A stretch of 63,457 nucleotides of DNA from Pseudomonadota bacterium (GCA_022360315.1 JAKSDA010000388.1:1-63457), one strand, 5' to 3'; counted from the first letter of the stretch, positions 18,735-28,410 are shown. Numbers and translations: made by a program. The notes: a model not told the origin generated them from the letters alone.

Positions 18735-19202
18735 TCAGGGCGCGACAGCGCAGAACGAGAGCGGCCCACCCGTGGACACACAGGCGAGATCGCCTGGACA
18801 GTCGTTCACCGTAGTGCAGACGATCGAGCAAGCGTTGGGTTGATTGGGCACAAAGCAGTTGATCTCACCGCTCGTCGGGCCGGAGTATCCGTCGGTGCAC
18901 TCGGTTGCGGATACACACGCCGGGCTGCAGTATCCCTGATTCTGGCTGCCCACAGACAGAATCACGCACTGGTGCGCCGGATTGGTCGGGCATGGATTGG
19001 CCGTGCTGCATACCTGACCGAGCACGTTCTGAGCCTGGGTTGCGGCATCGGGCGTGCCCGGAGTCCCGTTCTGGTCATTGCTATCATCACCCACGGAACA
19101 CGCCGCGAAGGCCATGGCCAGAGCAAAGCATGCAAGTGAGAGGGCTGGTCGGAGCCAGGACGAAACTGGCCGTGTCTTGGACGTGAGTGCTGCGCGCCAC
19201 AT
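18735..19202 (-). CDS. cysteine-rich lipoprotein
   Basis: A secreted lipoprotein with a signal peptide ending in the lipobox AFAAC, an acidic linker (SVGDDSNDQNGTPGTPDA) and a Cys-rich domain of about 100 residues with some 10 cysteines (QVCSTANPCP, CVILSVGSQNQGYCSPACV, CSIVCTTVNDCPGDLACV). This disulfide-rich pattern is common in Myxococcota lipoproteins. The start at 19202 (MWRAAL) is uncertain; Met codons at 19241 or 19232 are also in frame. The function is unknown. Confidence 0.7.
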   Translation of the reverse strand: MWRAALTSKTRPVSSWLRPALSLACFALAMAFAACSVGDDSNDQNGTPGTPDAATQAQNVLGQVCSTANPCPTNPAHQCVILSVGSQNQGYCSPACVSATECTDGYSGPTSGEINCFVPNQPNACSIVCTTVNDCPGDLACVSTGGPLSFCAVAP

Positions 19203-19547
19203 GTCCAGGGGTTGATGCAACCTGCAAGCCATCCAAAACACGGAAGAAAAATTTCTTATTTTAGGTAGATAGAAGTTCGGGCAGCAATTCGTGTGGGGAC
19301 ACGGGTCTCCGAATCGGCCGGCCGGTCATCGCTTCACAGAGGCCAACCAACTGGCCTGACCGCTTGGCAGCGCACTGACTCCTGTGGACAATTGGGCAGC
19401 CGTGCCGGCCGTCGTGGCTCGAACCCGGACCCTTCATCTCCCATGCAGTTCCATCATGCCCCGCACCGATTGAATCGCCGGCCGCCCGGTCGCTCTGCTG
19501 CTCCGTATCAACCCCACGGCGCATTGTCTGCCGGGACGTTCGGCCGA
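19203..19547. other. divergent intergenic region between two lipoprotein genes
   Basis: About 340 bp, with an AT-rich run near 19245-19265 suited to a promoter. The open frame on the plus strand upstream of 19548 has no protein character. Nothing else was recognised. Confidence 0.5.
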
Positions 19548-20048
19548 ATGCGCTTCTATTGCGTCGCGCTGGCGATGCTCACAGTCGTCTGGTCGGCTGG
19601 TTGCCTGTTCCGGGCCAAATCGGACAGCGCGAAAGAGGGCGAAGAAAAACCCCAGCGCCCTGCCCACGAGGTCGCCTGTCAGCCCGATGAAACGCCACCT
19701 GACGGAGCCCCGATTCCGCGCGGCACAGGCGCGCGTACCCCACCAGAGCTGGTCGCCACATCCAAGACAGTCATCGCCGAGATGAAACAGGTACTCGAGC
19801 GGGTGGTCGCTGCGCGAAAGGTGGCGCGCACGCGAAATGACGTGGTCCGGCTCAACTGTGTCAACGATCGCCTGCTCGAGATCCGAAAGCTGGTCAATCT
19901 GGCCGAGCGGGCCCACACCTATCTGGTCGATGCCATCACCGACGAAAATGATGACGAGCGCGATCGCCAGTATCAGCTAATCACTGAAACTCATCAACAG
20001 ATATGGGTCCTGGGCGACGAGGCAACCGCATGTGCTTGCGATCAGTAG
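19548..20048 (+). CDS. small lipoprotein with a helical domain
   Basis: The start at 19548 gives a clear lipoprotein signal (MRFYCVALAMLTVVWSAGC). Then come a charged, Pro-rich linker and a helical region of about 100 residues (VIAEMKQVLERVVAARKVAR, ...RLLEIRKLVNLAERAHTYLV) ending in Cys residues (ACACDQ). It resembles small myxobacterial lipoproteins with a four-helix domain. The function is unknown. Its end overlaps the end of a broken frame on the other strand. Confidence 0.7.
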   Translation: MRFYCVALAMLTVVWSAGCLFRAKSDSAKEGEEKPQRPAHEVACQPDETPPDGAPIPRGTGARTPPELVATSKTVIAEMKQVLERVVAARKVARTRNDVVRLNCVNDRLLEIRKLVNLAERAHTYLVDAITDENDDERDRQYQLITETHQQIWVLGDEATACACDQ

Positions 20049-20535
20049 GACGTATTTCGGCTACAGGCCTGGCTTGATGGGTTGTCCGAAAAACTGATGA
20101 CCGTCGTGGTTGGGCAGACCCACAGCGGGCAATGAATACCACCGGCCGCGTACACGCGGTATCCGAGCTTCGGATCAGCATAAGCAAAGATCAAATCGGC
20201 ATCTGGATTTGTGTTGGCATTGGCGATACCAAAGCGAGCGTCGCAGAATTGTAATGCTTCGGCCCGAATTTGAGCAACCTATGCGGGGTGCGCCCCAGGA
20301 TGCCCAGCTGGTAACAATCACCGTCGCCGAGTGGATCTTCATCGGGCCCCACCAGCCCTGTGGCCATCAGGGCAAAAAACCATCAAATCCCCGGGCGGAT
20401 GGGAATCTTGCCGCGACGGCGGTCGTCGCCACCGTCATCGGCAACGGCGATGGGCGGGCTGGACAACCCTGCCAGATGCATTGCCAATACACTGACGATA
20501 GAGAGAAATACGATGATCGAATACCAACGTTTCAC
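20042..20535 (-). pseudogene. frame-broken gene for a small secreted protein (tentative)
   Basis: A GTG at 20535 opens a 50-codon frame with a convincing signal peptide (MKRWYSIIVFLSIVSVLAMH...SSPPIAVA) that stops at 20383. Beyond it, protein-like sequence continues in other frames: MKIHSATVIVTSWASWGAPR, then EALQFCDARFGIANANTNPD and LIFAYADPKLGYRVYAAGG, ending at 20042. This looks like one secreted protein broken by frameshifts, or a true 50-residue peptide followed by a remnant. No homologue is recognised. Confidence 0.35.
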
Positions 20536-21022
20536 GAATGGAGACCATTACCGAGTAGGATTGGGTAACCAAGTGTTCCATCCTTGACATGGACGCTGTG
20601 GACAGAATTCCGCTACAATCAAAACTCAACAAAGATGAGGCACCGCTCAGCCGCTACCGAGTTGCCCGCGATCGACAGCGAGTGGCCGACCGTTTGAGGG
20701 ATATGGCGCCGGTCACGTCCGAAACCATCGCTGTCGCCAGATTGTCGCTTTGACGCACTGCTTCCAGTGGGTATTTGGCGACGATCGGATAGTCGGCTGC
20801 CCTGCCAATCCGCCCGGCACGAGGCCCGCTTTGCAGTGCTGCCGGGACGTCGGCCAGGTCCGGCAATACCAGGTTTTGTGCCACGATGGTTTTTGCGCCC
20901 AATGGCCTCTGCTGGGTTCGGCCATTGGTCAAGTCGATGGGGTTGGTTGATGGTAAAACCGGCCCATACTGAGAATGACCAAGTAGTAGTAAACCGCTGG
21001 GCCGGCGTGTTATCCATCGGCC
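20536..21022. other. intergenic region upstream of glutamate dehydrogenase
   Basis: About 490 bp. A minus-strand frame ending at 20654 (ADYPIVAKYPLEAVRQSDNL...) has some protein character but no start that avoids overlapping the dehydrogenase gene. It may be a remnant. No other gene seen. Confidence 0.4.
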
Positions 21023-23971
21023 GTGACACGCGATTCTAGTTCTACCCAAGCAACGACCATTGTCAACGAACTCGCCGGCAAGCTGCGCGATACCGCAGAA
21101 GAGATCGTTCCGTGGTTTTTGAATAAAATGCCGCGGCGCTATTTTCAGGACACCGACGCGGCAACACGGCTTCAGCACCTCACCGCGATTCTGGCCATGC
21201 GGGCCTCGGGCATGCCGCTCAAGCTCACGCTCAAAAATACCCAGGAGAACGAGTGGACGTTCATCCAGGACCGCGACTATCCCGGCCTTTTGGCCGAGCT
21301 TCTCGATCAGCTGCCCGGCGATCGCGTACTGGCCGGGGCCAAAGTGCACACCTCGGCTGATCTCGACCTGGTGCTCGATGTGTTCAGTTTTGCCGCCGAC
21401 GATCCGGCAGCCGACGTCTTCGATCCCAATAATGCCAGGCAGGCCAAAAAACGAGACCAGGTGATGGCCTACGCCGAGAAAAGTGGCATCGACCCGGCCC
21501 CAGCAGGGTCCCTGCCTCTGACCGAGTTCATCGCCTGCAGCGGGTTCAGGTATGTGGCCACGGTAACTCCATTTCGCCTGGTCGATACCTGGCAGCATTT
21601 ACGCGACCTCTTTGGCACCAACGATACCCGGGTGATATTCCAGCGCGAAGAGGACAGCCCGAATACCTGGCGTATTTCGGTGGCCACGGGCAATGCACCC
21701 AAGAGCGCCATGCTCAAGCGCATCGCGCAGTATCTCGGCTCGGTCAAATTCGATATCTTACGGGCTTATTTCGACCGCTACGAGGCCGGGCCCGGAAAAG
21801 AAATTCTGCTCGCCAGCTTTGTCGGCGAGCCGACCGGGGCCAATATTATGGAGGGCGAGGAGCTGGTCTCGGTGCGCCGCGACCTGACCCGCATCAAATG
21901 GATCAACAGCCGCGCCCTGGCGCTCAATTACAGCGAGCCCGATATCGGGCTCTTGCGCGCCGAAGTAGTGATCGCACTCGGCCAGCTGGTCCATCCTGCC
22001 CTGGCCCAGGAGAACCGCCACGCATTCTCGCGCGACCGAATTCTGTCCATTTGCGAGCGCGAGGTCGCGGTCAGCAAGGATATTGCCGGCTTGTTTCTGG
22101 CCACCTTCGACCCGAAACAACCGCTATCCGAAACCGCCCGCGACGAGCGCATAAAGAGCATGCTGGTGCGCATCGAGCGCGAGGTCGACGATCCGGACAG
22201 CCGCCGCGTGCTCGCCCAGCTCTTGCTCGCGGTCCAAGCCACTCTGTACACCAATGCATTTGTCGAGGGCCGCTATGCGCTGGCCTTCCGCATCGACCCG
22301 CAACGCCTGGGCATGCCGCAGTCGGCTGATGCGCCGTACGGTGTGTTTTTTGTCACGGGACGCGGGTTCAGCGGTTTTCACGTGCGGTTTCGCGATATCG
22401 CCCGCGGCGGTATGCGGGTGGTCTTGACCCGCAACATGGCCCAGCACACCCTGGAAGCCGAGCGCCTGTACCGCGAGGTCTACGATCTGGCCTTTGCCCA
22501 GCAGCTCAAAAACAAGGACATCCCCGAGGGTGGAGCCAAGGCCGTGGTTCTGTCCCAGCCGGATATTCCACTCAATCGCTCGTTCAAGGCGTTTGTTAAC
22601 AGCTTGATCGACCTCATGTCTCCCGACGAAGCGGTGCGGGCGCAGATTGCCAATCCGTCCGGCCTGCTCGAGCGGCTCTATCTCGGGCCGGACGAGAACA
22701 TCTCGCCCGAGCTCATCGAATGGGTGGCCAATCGGGCCAAGGAGCGCGGATTTCCCTCGCCCAATGCACTGATGAGCTCGAAGCCAGACGCCGGCATCAA
22801 CCACAAGGAGTACGGTGTCACCAGCGAGGGCGTGACCGTATTCCTCGAAGAGGCACTGCTCGAGATCGGAATCGATCCGCGCAAGGAGCCGTTCACGGTC
22901 AAGATTGCCGGCGGGCCAGACGGCGACGTGGCCGGAAACGAGATGAGGATCCTCGACCGCGAGTTCGGCGAAAACGCCCGCATCGTGGGTATTGCCGACG
23001 GCAGCGGCTGCGCCGAGGACCCCGACGGCTTGAACCACGCCGAGCTCATCCGGCTCTTCGAGGCCGGCCAGGCCATCGAACATTTTGATCGCAAAAAGCT
23101 CGGTCCCAGGGGGTCGCTGGTCAGCGTGGCCGAAAAAGACGGCATCAAGCTGCGCAATACCATGCACAACCGCGTGGTGGCCGACGCCTTTGTGCCGGCC
23201 GGTGGCCGTCCCTCGACCATCAACGAGGAAAACTGGCGCGAGTATTTGCACGACGGCAAGCCGTCGAGCCGGGTCATCGTGGAAGGCGCCAACCTATTCA
23301 TCACTCCGGGGGCTCGCAAATATCTGTCGCAAGAAGCCGGTGTGCTCATCGTCAAGGACAGCTCGGCCAACAAATGCGGCGTCATCTGCTCGAGCTACGA
23401 GATCATGGCCAGCATGTTGTTGAGCCCCGAGGAGTTCCGCGAGCTCAAGGCGCCGTTTGTCGCCGAAGTGCTCGATCGGCTGCGAAAACTGGCCCGCCGC
23501 GAAGCCAGGCTCTTGTTCCGCGAGCACATCCACAATCCCGAGCTGCCTCTGCCCGAATTGAGCATTCGGCTCAGCCGGGTCATCTTGCACGCCACCGACG
23601 CGATCGAAGCCGCCCTGCCCGATGTGATCGAAAGCGACCGCCAGCTTCTCGACGCCTTGATCGCCGACCACGTACCACCCGTCTTGCTCGATCGGGCAGG
23701 CGACAAACTGCCCAGCAACACCCCGCCGGCCTACGTGAGCGGCATGATCGCAGCCACGCTGGCGACCAAGATCGTCTACCGCGAAGGGCTGGAGTTTCTG
23801 GCCAACCTGGACAGCGACGCCCTGTCCAAACTCGCCCTGCGCTATTTGCGGCAAGAACAGGAGACCAAAAAACTGGTCGCCGAGGTCTCGGCCTCGGGCC
23901 TGGCCAATCGCGATCGCATCGCCGATATCATCGAGATGGCCGGGTCGCGAGCCGGATTGCTGTTGCGCTGA
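21023..23971 (+). CDS. gdh: NAD-dependent glutamate dehydrogenase, ~1000-residue type
   Basis: Oxidative deamination of glutamate to 2-oxoglutarate with NAD. The 982-residue protein has a long N-terminal regulatory region (ACT-like, residues ~1-400) and a C-terminal catalytic core with RDIARGGMRVVLTR, KNKDIPEGGAKAVV (active-site Lys), IAGGPDGDVAGNEM (dinucleotide binding), VEGANLFITPGARKYL and SSANKCGVICSSYEI. It fits the ~115-kDa class rather than the ~50-kDa or ~180-kDa classes. The GTG start is the only early start. It stands alone in its strand context. Confidence 0.93.
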   Translation: MTRDSSSTQATTIVNELAGKLRDTAEEIVPWFLNKMPRRYFQDTDAATRLQHLTAILAMRASGMPLKLTLKNTQENEWTFIQDRDYPGLLAELLDQLPGDRVLAGAKVHTSADLDLVLDVFSFAADDPAADVFDPNNARQAKKRDQVMAYAEKSGIDPAPAGSLPLTEFIACSGFRYVATVTPFRLVDTWQHLRDLFGTNDTRVIFQREEDSPNTWRISVATGNAPKSAMLKRIAQYLGSVKFDILRAYFDRYEAGPGKEILLASFVGEPTGANIMEGEELVSVRRDLTRIKWINSRALALNYSEPDIGLLRAEVVIALGQLVHPALAQENRHAFSRDRILSICEREVAVSKDIAGLFLATFDPKQPLSETARDERIKSMLVRIEREVDDPDSRRVLAQLLLAVQATLYTNAFVEGRYALAFRIDPQRLGMPQSADAPYGVFFVTGRGFSGFHVRFRDIARGGMRVVLTRNMAQHTLEAERLYREVYDLAFAQQLKNKDIPEGGAKAVVLSQPDIPLNRSFKAFVNSLIDLMSPDEAVRAQIANPSGLLERLYLGPDENISPELIEWVANRAKERGFPSPNALMSSKPDAGINHKEYGVTSEGVTVFLEEALLEIGIDPRKEPFTVKIAGGPDGDVAGNEMRILDREFGENARIVGIADGSGCAEDPDGLNHAELIRLFEAGQAIEHFDRKKLGPRGSLVSVAEKDGIKLRNTMHNRVVADAFVPAGGRPSTINEENWREYLHDGKPSSRVIVEGANLFITPGARKYLSQEAGVLIVKDSSANKCGVICSSYEIMASMLLSPEEFRELKAPFVAEVLDRLRKLARREARLLFREHIHNPELPLPELSIRLSRVILHATDAIEAALPDVIESDRQLLDALIADHVPPVLLDRAGDKLPSNTPPAYVSGMIAATLATKIVYREGLEFLANLDSDALSKLALRYLRQEQETKKLVAEVSASGLANRDRIADIIEMAGSRAGLLLR

Positions 23972-24044
23972 AAACCCATCCGCCGGGCACGATTGCCGGC
24001 ACAGCCAGCCTCTTGCCCGGGTTCGCGAATGGTGCCCGGAGCGG

Positions 24045-25742
24045 TTACAACCGCATCAGCACATTGCTGGTAAATCCGGCTGGGGCGGGCTGGTCGTCGA
24101 GCGTCTGGCGCCGGGCCAGAAGAAGCAGCGCGACCGCATGTTTGCACGGGTACTTCATACTCGGGCAGCTGCATTCGGATTCCAGTGCGTCGATGTCCAC
24201 ACAGACATCGTAGAGGTCGCTGCCCCGACAACGCCCCCACAAAATGGCGTCCTGGCGGCCGACCTCGGGCCAGTGCTGGGGCGAGGCGATCCGGCGCGCT
24301 GCAGTCATCGACTTGACGTCGGGAGCAAACTGGTAGATCTCCTGTTCGCTCACGGTCAGAGTCCCGGGTGCGGCCACGCGCTGAGCCGCTGCTCTGACCT
24401 GGACACCGGCGTCAGCAAAACCGTGGGCAAGTGAACTGATCGCGTCGGCAGACAAGAGGTTGCCGCTCAGGTCGATCTCGACGAGACGGGGAAACGCCTG
24501 GCGCCCGGTCAGAAGATGGTCGGCGTCGCGATCGGTCAGCGCACCGCCCGACAGATCGAGCCGTTCGAGACTGGATGCCCGGTCCGAGCCGGCAATGGCG
24601 CGCCACAGCTGACCGGTTTCGTCGGTACCCCGACAGGCCAGATAGCGCAGTGCGGGCAGTACTTGGCTCGAAAGCAGCGCCTCGACGTCGCCGGGAGGCA
24701 GCGGCGAGCCGGTCACCTCGACTTCGACAACCGCCAGCTCGGGCCACCGAGTCCGGGCCATCGCAGCCAGTACCGCGGGCTGCAGCACCACGGATGTGAG
24801 CCCCAGCTGGCGCAGCGCGGGCAGGTTCAATCCGTCCACATCCATGGAGCCAGCGCGCAGATGAAGGCGCCGCAACGCGTCCAGCCGATGACCCAGACAG
24901 CCGACGTCGCCGAGCTGGCTGCCGGCCAGTTCAGTGTGATCGGCGTCGAATTCGGCAATGACCAGATCGCGCAGCGACAGCGGCGCAGCCCGCGCGATCT
25001 CCGACACCACTGGTTGGTAGTCGTAATTCCCAGTCGGGCCCAGCGGCCCGATGGTGAGACAGGATAGTACCTGGGCGGACGGGTGTGCAAAGAGCGCCGC
25101 ACAGAGCTCCCGCACGGTGTAGGGAGGTCGATTCGAGCTGCGCCCGATGCGGGCCCAGTGGACAAAGCCGAATTTCCACTCGACCTGGCACGCCCCGGTC
25201 GGAGTCTCGCCGCCAGGCCCACTCTGCCTGCGCCCGCGCTGAATCATGTGGTCCAGTCGGCTGGGCAGAAATCTGTGCTTAGCCAGGATATCAGCCTGGG
25301 CCGCATCGCGGGCCGGGCCGCTCAGCCGGCTCTGCACTGCGATGAGCTCTGCACGTGGATCACCCTGACTGTGTAGCCAGTCGCCGTAGACCAGATACGG
25401 CTCGGGGTCGATTGAGTCGATCGAGCCGATCGTCGGCAGTATCGCACCCGCCCGTGCCGCCCGGTCGGCTGCATCGTTGCCCCGAACGATCGCGGTCACG
25501 AAGTCGGAATTCGCAAATTGATCCGAGACATCGTCATCGACCCGCGCAAAACCGCTCTTCTCCTTGCTGGTCATGCGCTTCTTGGCCTCTTTCTGCGCTT
25601 TCTGGGCGCTGTCGAAGACTCTGAGCTCTCCTTCTCGGCCGTCGGTACCAATTCGGCCGTAACGAGTTTGCAGGCGATTGCCGTGTACTGCGATTTCCCA
25701 AAACCGCGGACGGTTTACAGACTTGGATTCAAAGCGCGCCAT
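24045..25742 (-). CDS. WGR - repeat-companion - LRR-like - SWIM zinc-finger protein
   Basis: The start at MARFESKS (25742) is chosen because the WGR domain follows at once: FWEIAVHGNRLQTRYGRIGT, then ...KKRMTSKEKSGF (residues ~8-65). Next is a PEPYLVYGDWLHSQGDPRAE segment, typical of the TIGR02996 repeat-companion domain, and a long leucine-rich region (LRRLHLRAGSM, LERLDLSGGALTD, LVEIDLSGNLLSADAI). The C-terminus has a SWIM zinc finger (ECSCPSMKYPCKHAVALLLL). WGR and SWIM modules bind nucleic acid; the combined role is unknown. There is no signal peptide, so it is cytoplasmic. Confidence 0.85.
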   Translation of the reverse strand: MARFESKSVNRPRFWEIAVHGNRLQTRYGRIGTDGREGELRVFDSAQKAQKEAKKRMTSKEKSGFARVDDDVSDQFANSDFVTAIVRGNDAADRAARAGAILPTIGSIDSIDPEPYLVYGDWLHSQGDPRAELIAVQSRLSGPARDAAQADILAKHRFLPSRLDHMIQRGRRQSGPGGETPTGACQVEWKFGFVHWARIGRSSNRPPYTVRELCAALFAHPSAQVLSCLTIGPLGPTGNYDYQPVVSEIARAAPLSLRDLVIAEFDADHTELAGSQLGDVGCLGHRLDALRRLHLRAGSMDVDGLNLPALRQLGLTSVVLQPAVLAAMARTRWPELAVVEVEVTGSPLPPGDVEALLSSQVLPALRYLACRGTDETGQLWRAIAGSDRASSLERLDLSGGALTDRDADHLLTGRQAFPRLVEIDLSGNLLSADAISSLAHGFADAGVQVRAAAQRVAAPGTLTVSEQEIYQFAPDVKSMTAARRIASPQHWPEVGRQDAILWGRCRGSDLYDVCVDIDALESECSCPSMKYPCKHAVALLLLARRQTLDDQPAPAGFTSNVLMRL

Positions 25743-25875
25743 GACGAGAGTGTTGTGGAGGACAGCAAAGCAAGCGAGGGGACGTGCGCGTGGGCACCGA
25801 CCGCCACGCGTTCTGACAGTAACACACAGCTCGAGGAGCAGGGCAGGTAGTACTGTGATATGTTTTGGGCCCGGA

Positions 25876-26934
25876 TCAGGGCGTATCGGGGCCGGTGAGA
25901 TCGGCCAGCCAGTCGTGTACATGCATGAGATAGCAGAGACAATCCTGCCGTGCCACGATGGGATCGGTTGTCATCATGACCGGAACCCGGTCGGTGGTGA
26001 ATATCAATTTGTCGTCGGATATCGCAAAATGCAGATGTGATACATCCTTTTGGTCGGCGCCGAGAGCGACCAGCGGCCAGGCGCAGCCCGGCTGGATCCA
26101 GCCCAGCACGGTACCCGGGTCGAGCGTGTGGAAATTGTGGTTATCGATATCGGCGCGCAGAGTGAGGTCATAGGTTGGGTCGGGCTGGTCGCTGAACCGC
26201 ACGGTCAGTCCGTTGCGCAGGCGGACCCGGATGGGATGATCGAACAGAGAAATGTCGCGATTCAGCTCGGTGTCGAGTTCGAGATCTTGTGTGTTGACGA
26301 AGCGCTCGATCCCGGCCAGGGCCACGTCATGGGCTGCGGGGTCTCTGGAGTGGCCGCATTCGATGGCCACGGACGAGATGTCGTCGACGATGACCTCGGT
26401 CAGGGCGCCGATGTTGAGGTCGCTGAGGATGCAGCAGCTATTGGTAAAGAGCTCGACCAGTTTGAGGCGGTCCAGCCCTGGCCGGTTGATGATGCCATAG
26501 GCGGGGTTCAGTCCGGTATTGTTGTGGATATCGATGAGAGCCTCGCACGGTCGTCGTCGGATGCGGCGCAGAACTTCCCGGGCCAGCTTGCCATTGTCGT
26601 CGTCGAACGGTGGGACAAAGCAGCGATTGAGATCGCGTTTGCCGGGCAGCATGCGGTGAGCAAACCCGGGCGGCTCGGTCGCCGCATCGACCGCGAGGAC
26701 AAAGATGCTGATGTCCACGGCCGGCCGGGCGCCGGAGCGCAGCCAGCGCCACGCCGCAATGGGCCCCGATGGTTCGTTGCCGTGCATGAGTACGATCAGC
26801 ACGCGCCAACGCGAACGATCACGGCCCGTTACCAATATCTCGGTCGGGCCACCGAGTTCGATGAGAAACTGTTCGGCCGTGCCAGCCAGGGATGCGGGGT
26901 CGGGATCGACAATCGTTGTGACGAGTTCAGACAA
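25876..26934 (-). CDS. succinylglutamate desuccinylase/aspartoacylase family hydrolase
   Basis: A zinc-dependent amide hydrolase of the AstE/AspA family (M14-like fold). Zinc and active-site motifs are visible: HGNEPSG (HxxE), RDLNRCF (NR pair) and DIHNNTG (third ligand His), followed by a beta-rich C-terminal domain. The TTG at 26934 is preferred because AAAGGAG lies 5 nt upstream (352 residues); ATG at 26958 and 26985 are alternatives. The substrate cannot be told from sequence; it is not linked to arginine catabolism genes. Confidence 0.85.
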   Translation of the reverse strand: MSELVTTIVDPDPASLAGTAEQFLIELGGPTEILVTGRDRSRWRVLIVLMHGNEPSGPIAAWRWLRSGARPAVDISIFVLAVDAATEPPGFAHRMLPGKRDLNRCFVPPFDDDNGKLAREVLRRIRRRPCEALIDIHNNTGLNPAYGIINRPGLDRLKLVELFTNSCCILSDLNIGALTEVIVDDISSVAIECGHSRDPAAHDVALAGIERFVNTQDLELDTELNRDISLFDHPIRVRLRNGLTVRFSDQPDPTYDLTLRADIDNHNFHTLDPGTVLGWIQPGCAWPLVALGADQKDVSHLHFAISDDKLIFTTDRVPVMMTTDPIVARQDCLCYLMHVHDWLADLTGPDTP

Positions 26935-27788
26935 TGACTCTCCTTTCGGACTCCACATAGTGGTGTCGCTCAGGTCCGAACGCAACCGTCATACATGGTG
27001 TGGTCGATCGTTCCTGCCAGGTTCGGAATTTTCCCGAAGGCTGCTCGAATCGCCCGGCGTGAGCCCGGCCGATCGGGTCGGGTTGTGACAGCTCTGGCCG
27101 CCGGCCGCGCCTGGTGACAACTCTGGCCGACGGACTCGGTCGGGTAGTGACAGGATTGACTGCCAGCCGCGTCCTGTGACGGCAGGAGTCGGGTAGTGAC
27201 GGGGCTGGACGGCCGGCTTCACCGCGGCGTGTAGCGAGACAAAAATTTGTCTTGTCACGGGGTGGATCTCATGACCTGCGGCTCGTCGGACAATTCACTT
27301 TTCATTTTCATATAGATGGGAAGATTCGATATCGTCTTGTCGCAATAAATGTGAGGATAGTTACAGATTGAGTGAGCGGTTCTATGGTGAATGTAGGTTT
27401 AATGGAGACATACTCCGACAAACTGTGGGAGATGGAATCTCATGAGCGAATATTTCTTCGATGATTCCAGAGACCACGACTACCAAGACGAATTTGATCG
27501 ACCCAGGCCCACTGGCGGCCATCGGCGGGCTGGTCGGTCGTAATGGGTACTTACTTGCGGGTCGCGGTACTTAGGGCAGCGAGCACCACAGGAGCACCGC
27601 TAGCCTCTCGTGGTCCCGCCAAGTCCGCGGTCAGTGGGTCGTGGTCAAATAGCAAGGCTTCCTCCTCACAACGGCGCAGTGCTGTGCAGCGTCAAGAGGA
27701 TCGAGATGGTGTCAGGACGCGGCGCGTTCCGTGGCAGATCACACTGGTCGTACGATGGCCCACGAGGCCGCGCTTCGAACAGGTGGGT
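26935..27788. other. gene-poor region with imperfect repeats and AT-rich DNA
   Basis: About 850 bp without a convincing gene. It contains the repeat array at 27066-27252 and an AT-rich segment (27285-27470). A 33-codon frame starts at 27442 (MSEYFFDDSRDHDYQDEFDR...), acidic and unrecognised, with only a weak ribosome-binding site. Confidence 0.5.
27066..27252. repeat. imperfect direct repeats ending in a short palindrome
   Basis: The words TCGGGTTGTGACAG, TCGGGTAGTGACAGG and TCGGGTAGTGACGGGG begin units of about 50-66 bp that also share GGCCG/CCAGCCGCG-type interiors and a second GTGAC. The array ends with the perfect inverted repeat AGACAAA-AA-TTTGTCT (27237-27252). It could be a transposon end, a regulator-binding array or a degenerate minisatellite. 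Confidence 0.5.
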
Positions 27789-28163
27789 AGGCAATCTTTG
27801 CGGGCTTGGTGCCGTAGTGGCATCTACTCGGCAGTTCTCGTTACGAGCGAAGGTCAACTGCTGCGGACCGAGGACTCAGGTATTACCTGGAGCAGCGTAG
27901 AGTTGAAAGCGAAACGAAAGGAAGTCTTTCGCGATTCATCGGACGACCACGAACTACTAATCATGGCTGCTTGCTTTGACAAACAGGATATAGCGATCGC
28001 GGTATCTTGGTACCACTGGGGTGTACCAGAGGGACAAGAGCTCATGGGAACTAGCGTTATGCTTTCCGAAGACTTTGGTCAGTCGTGGACCGTTAAGAGC
28101 AAAATGATCGGCTCCGAGCATGAATATCTCGGAGTAGCCAAATCTCCAGTGTTGGGACTATGA
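27789..28163 (+). pseudogene. BNR/Asp-box protein fragment
   Basis: The C-terminal part of an open frame reads as a beta-propeller of the BNR/sialidase or YCF48-like type: GQLLRTEDSGITWSSVEL and VMLSEDFGQSWTVKS are two Asp-box repeats. The upstream part of the frame (27543-27788) is Arg/Ser-rich without domain character, suggesting a frameshift or truncated 5' end. Base composition is lower in GC than the surroundings. Likely a remnant of a larger secreted protein. Confidence 0.4.
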
Positions 28164-28263
28164 AATCGGCAGAGGAGATCATTGTGTTACCCACTGATTT
28201 GGGATCGAAATCAGATCTGTTTTTAATAGAGCCTCCACCGAGGATCGACGCGTGGCTCCATTT

Positions 28264-28410
28264 GTGATCTATGATCTTCATGACCTCACCGACAAGCAGT
28301 GGGAGATCATCGAGCCGCTCCTTGCGAAGCCGAAGCGTTGGCGCAACCGACGTGGGCGACCATCGTGCGACGTGCTCAACGGCATCCTCTAGATCCTTCG
28401 TACAGGAGAA
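28264..28410 (+). pseudogene. IS5-family transposase N-terminal remnant
   Basis: The frame from GTG 28264 reads DLTDKQWEIIEPLLAKPKRW, RNRRGRPSCDVLNGIL, stop, ILRTG, which is the N-terminal DUF4096 region of IS5-type transposases (LTDEQW...EPLLP...GRP...LNGILWVLRTG). The in-frame TAG at 28390 replaces the usual Trp codon, and the similarity ends soon after. No catalytic DDE region is seen. A dead fragment. Confidence 0.75.

Noticed and set aside
19410..19440. tRNA T-loop-like sequence (GGCTCGAACCCGGA)
   Set aside because: The flanking bases cannot pair to form a T stem, and no anticodon arm is found on either strand.
20654..21598. 314-codon minus-strand frame
   Set aside because: Most of it is antisense to the glutamate dehydrogenase gene. 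Only the part below 21022 has some protein character, and no start fits.
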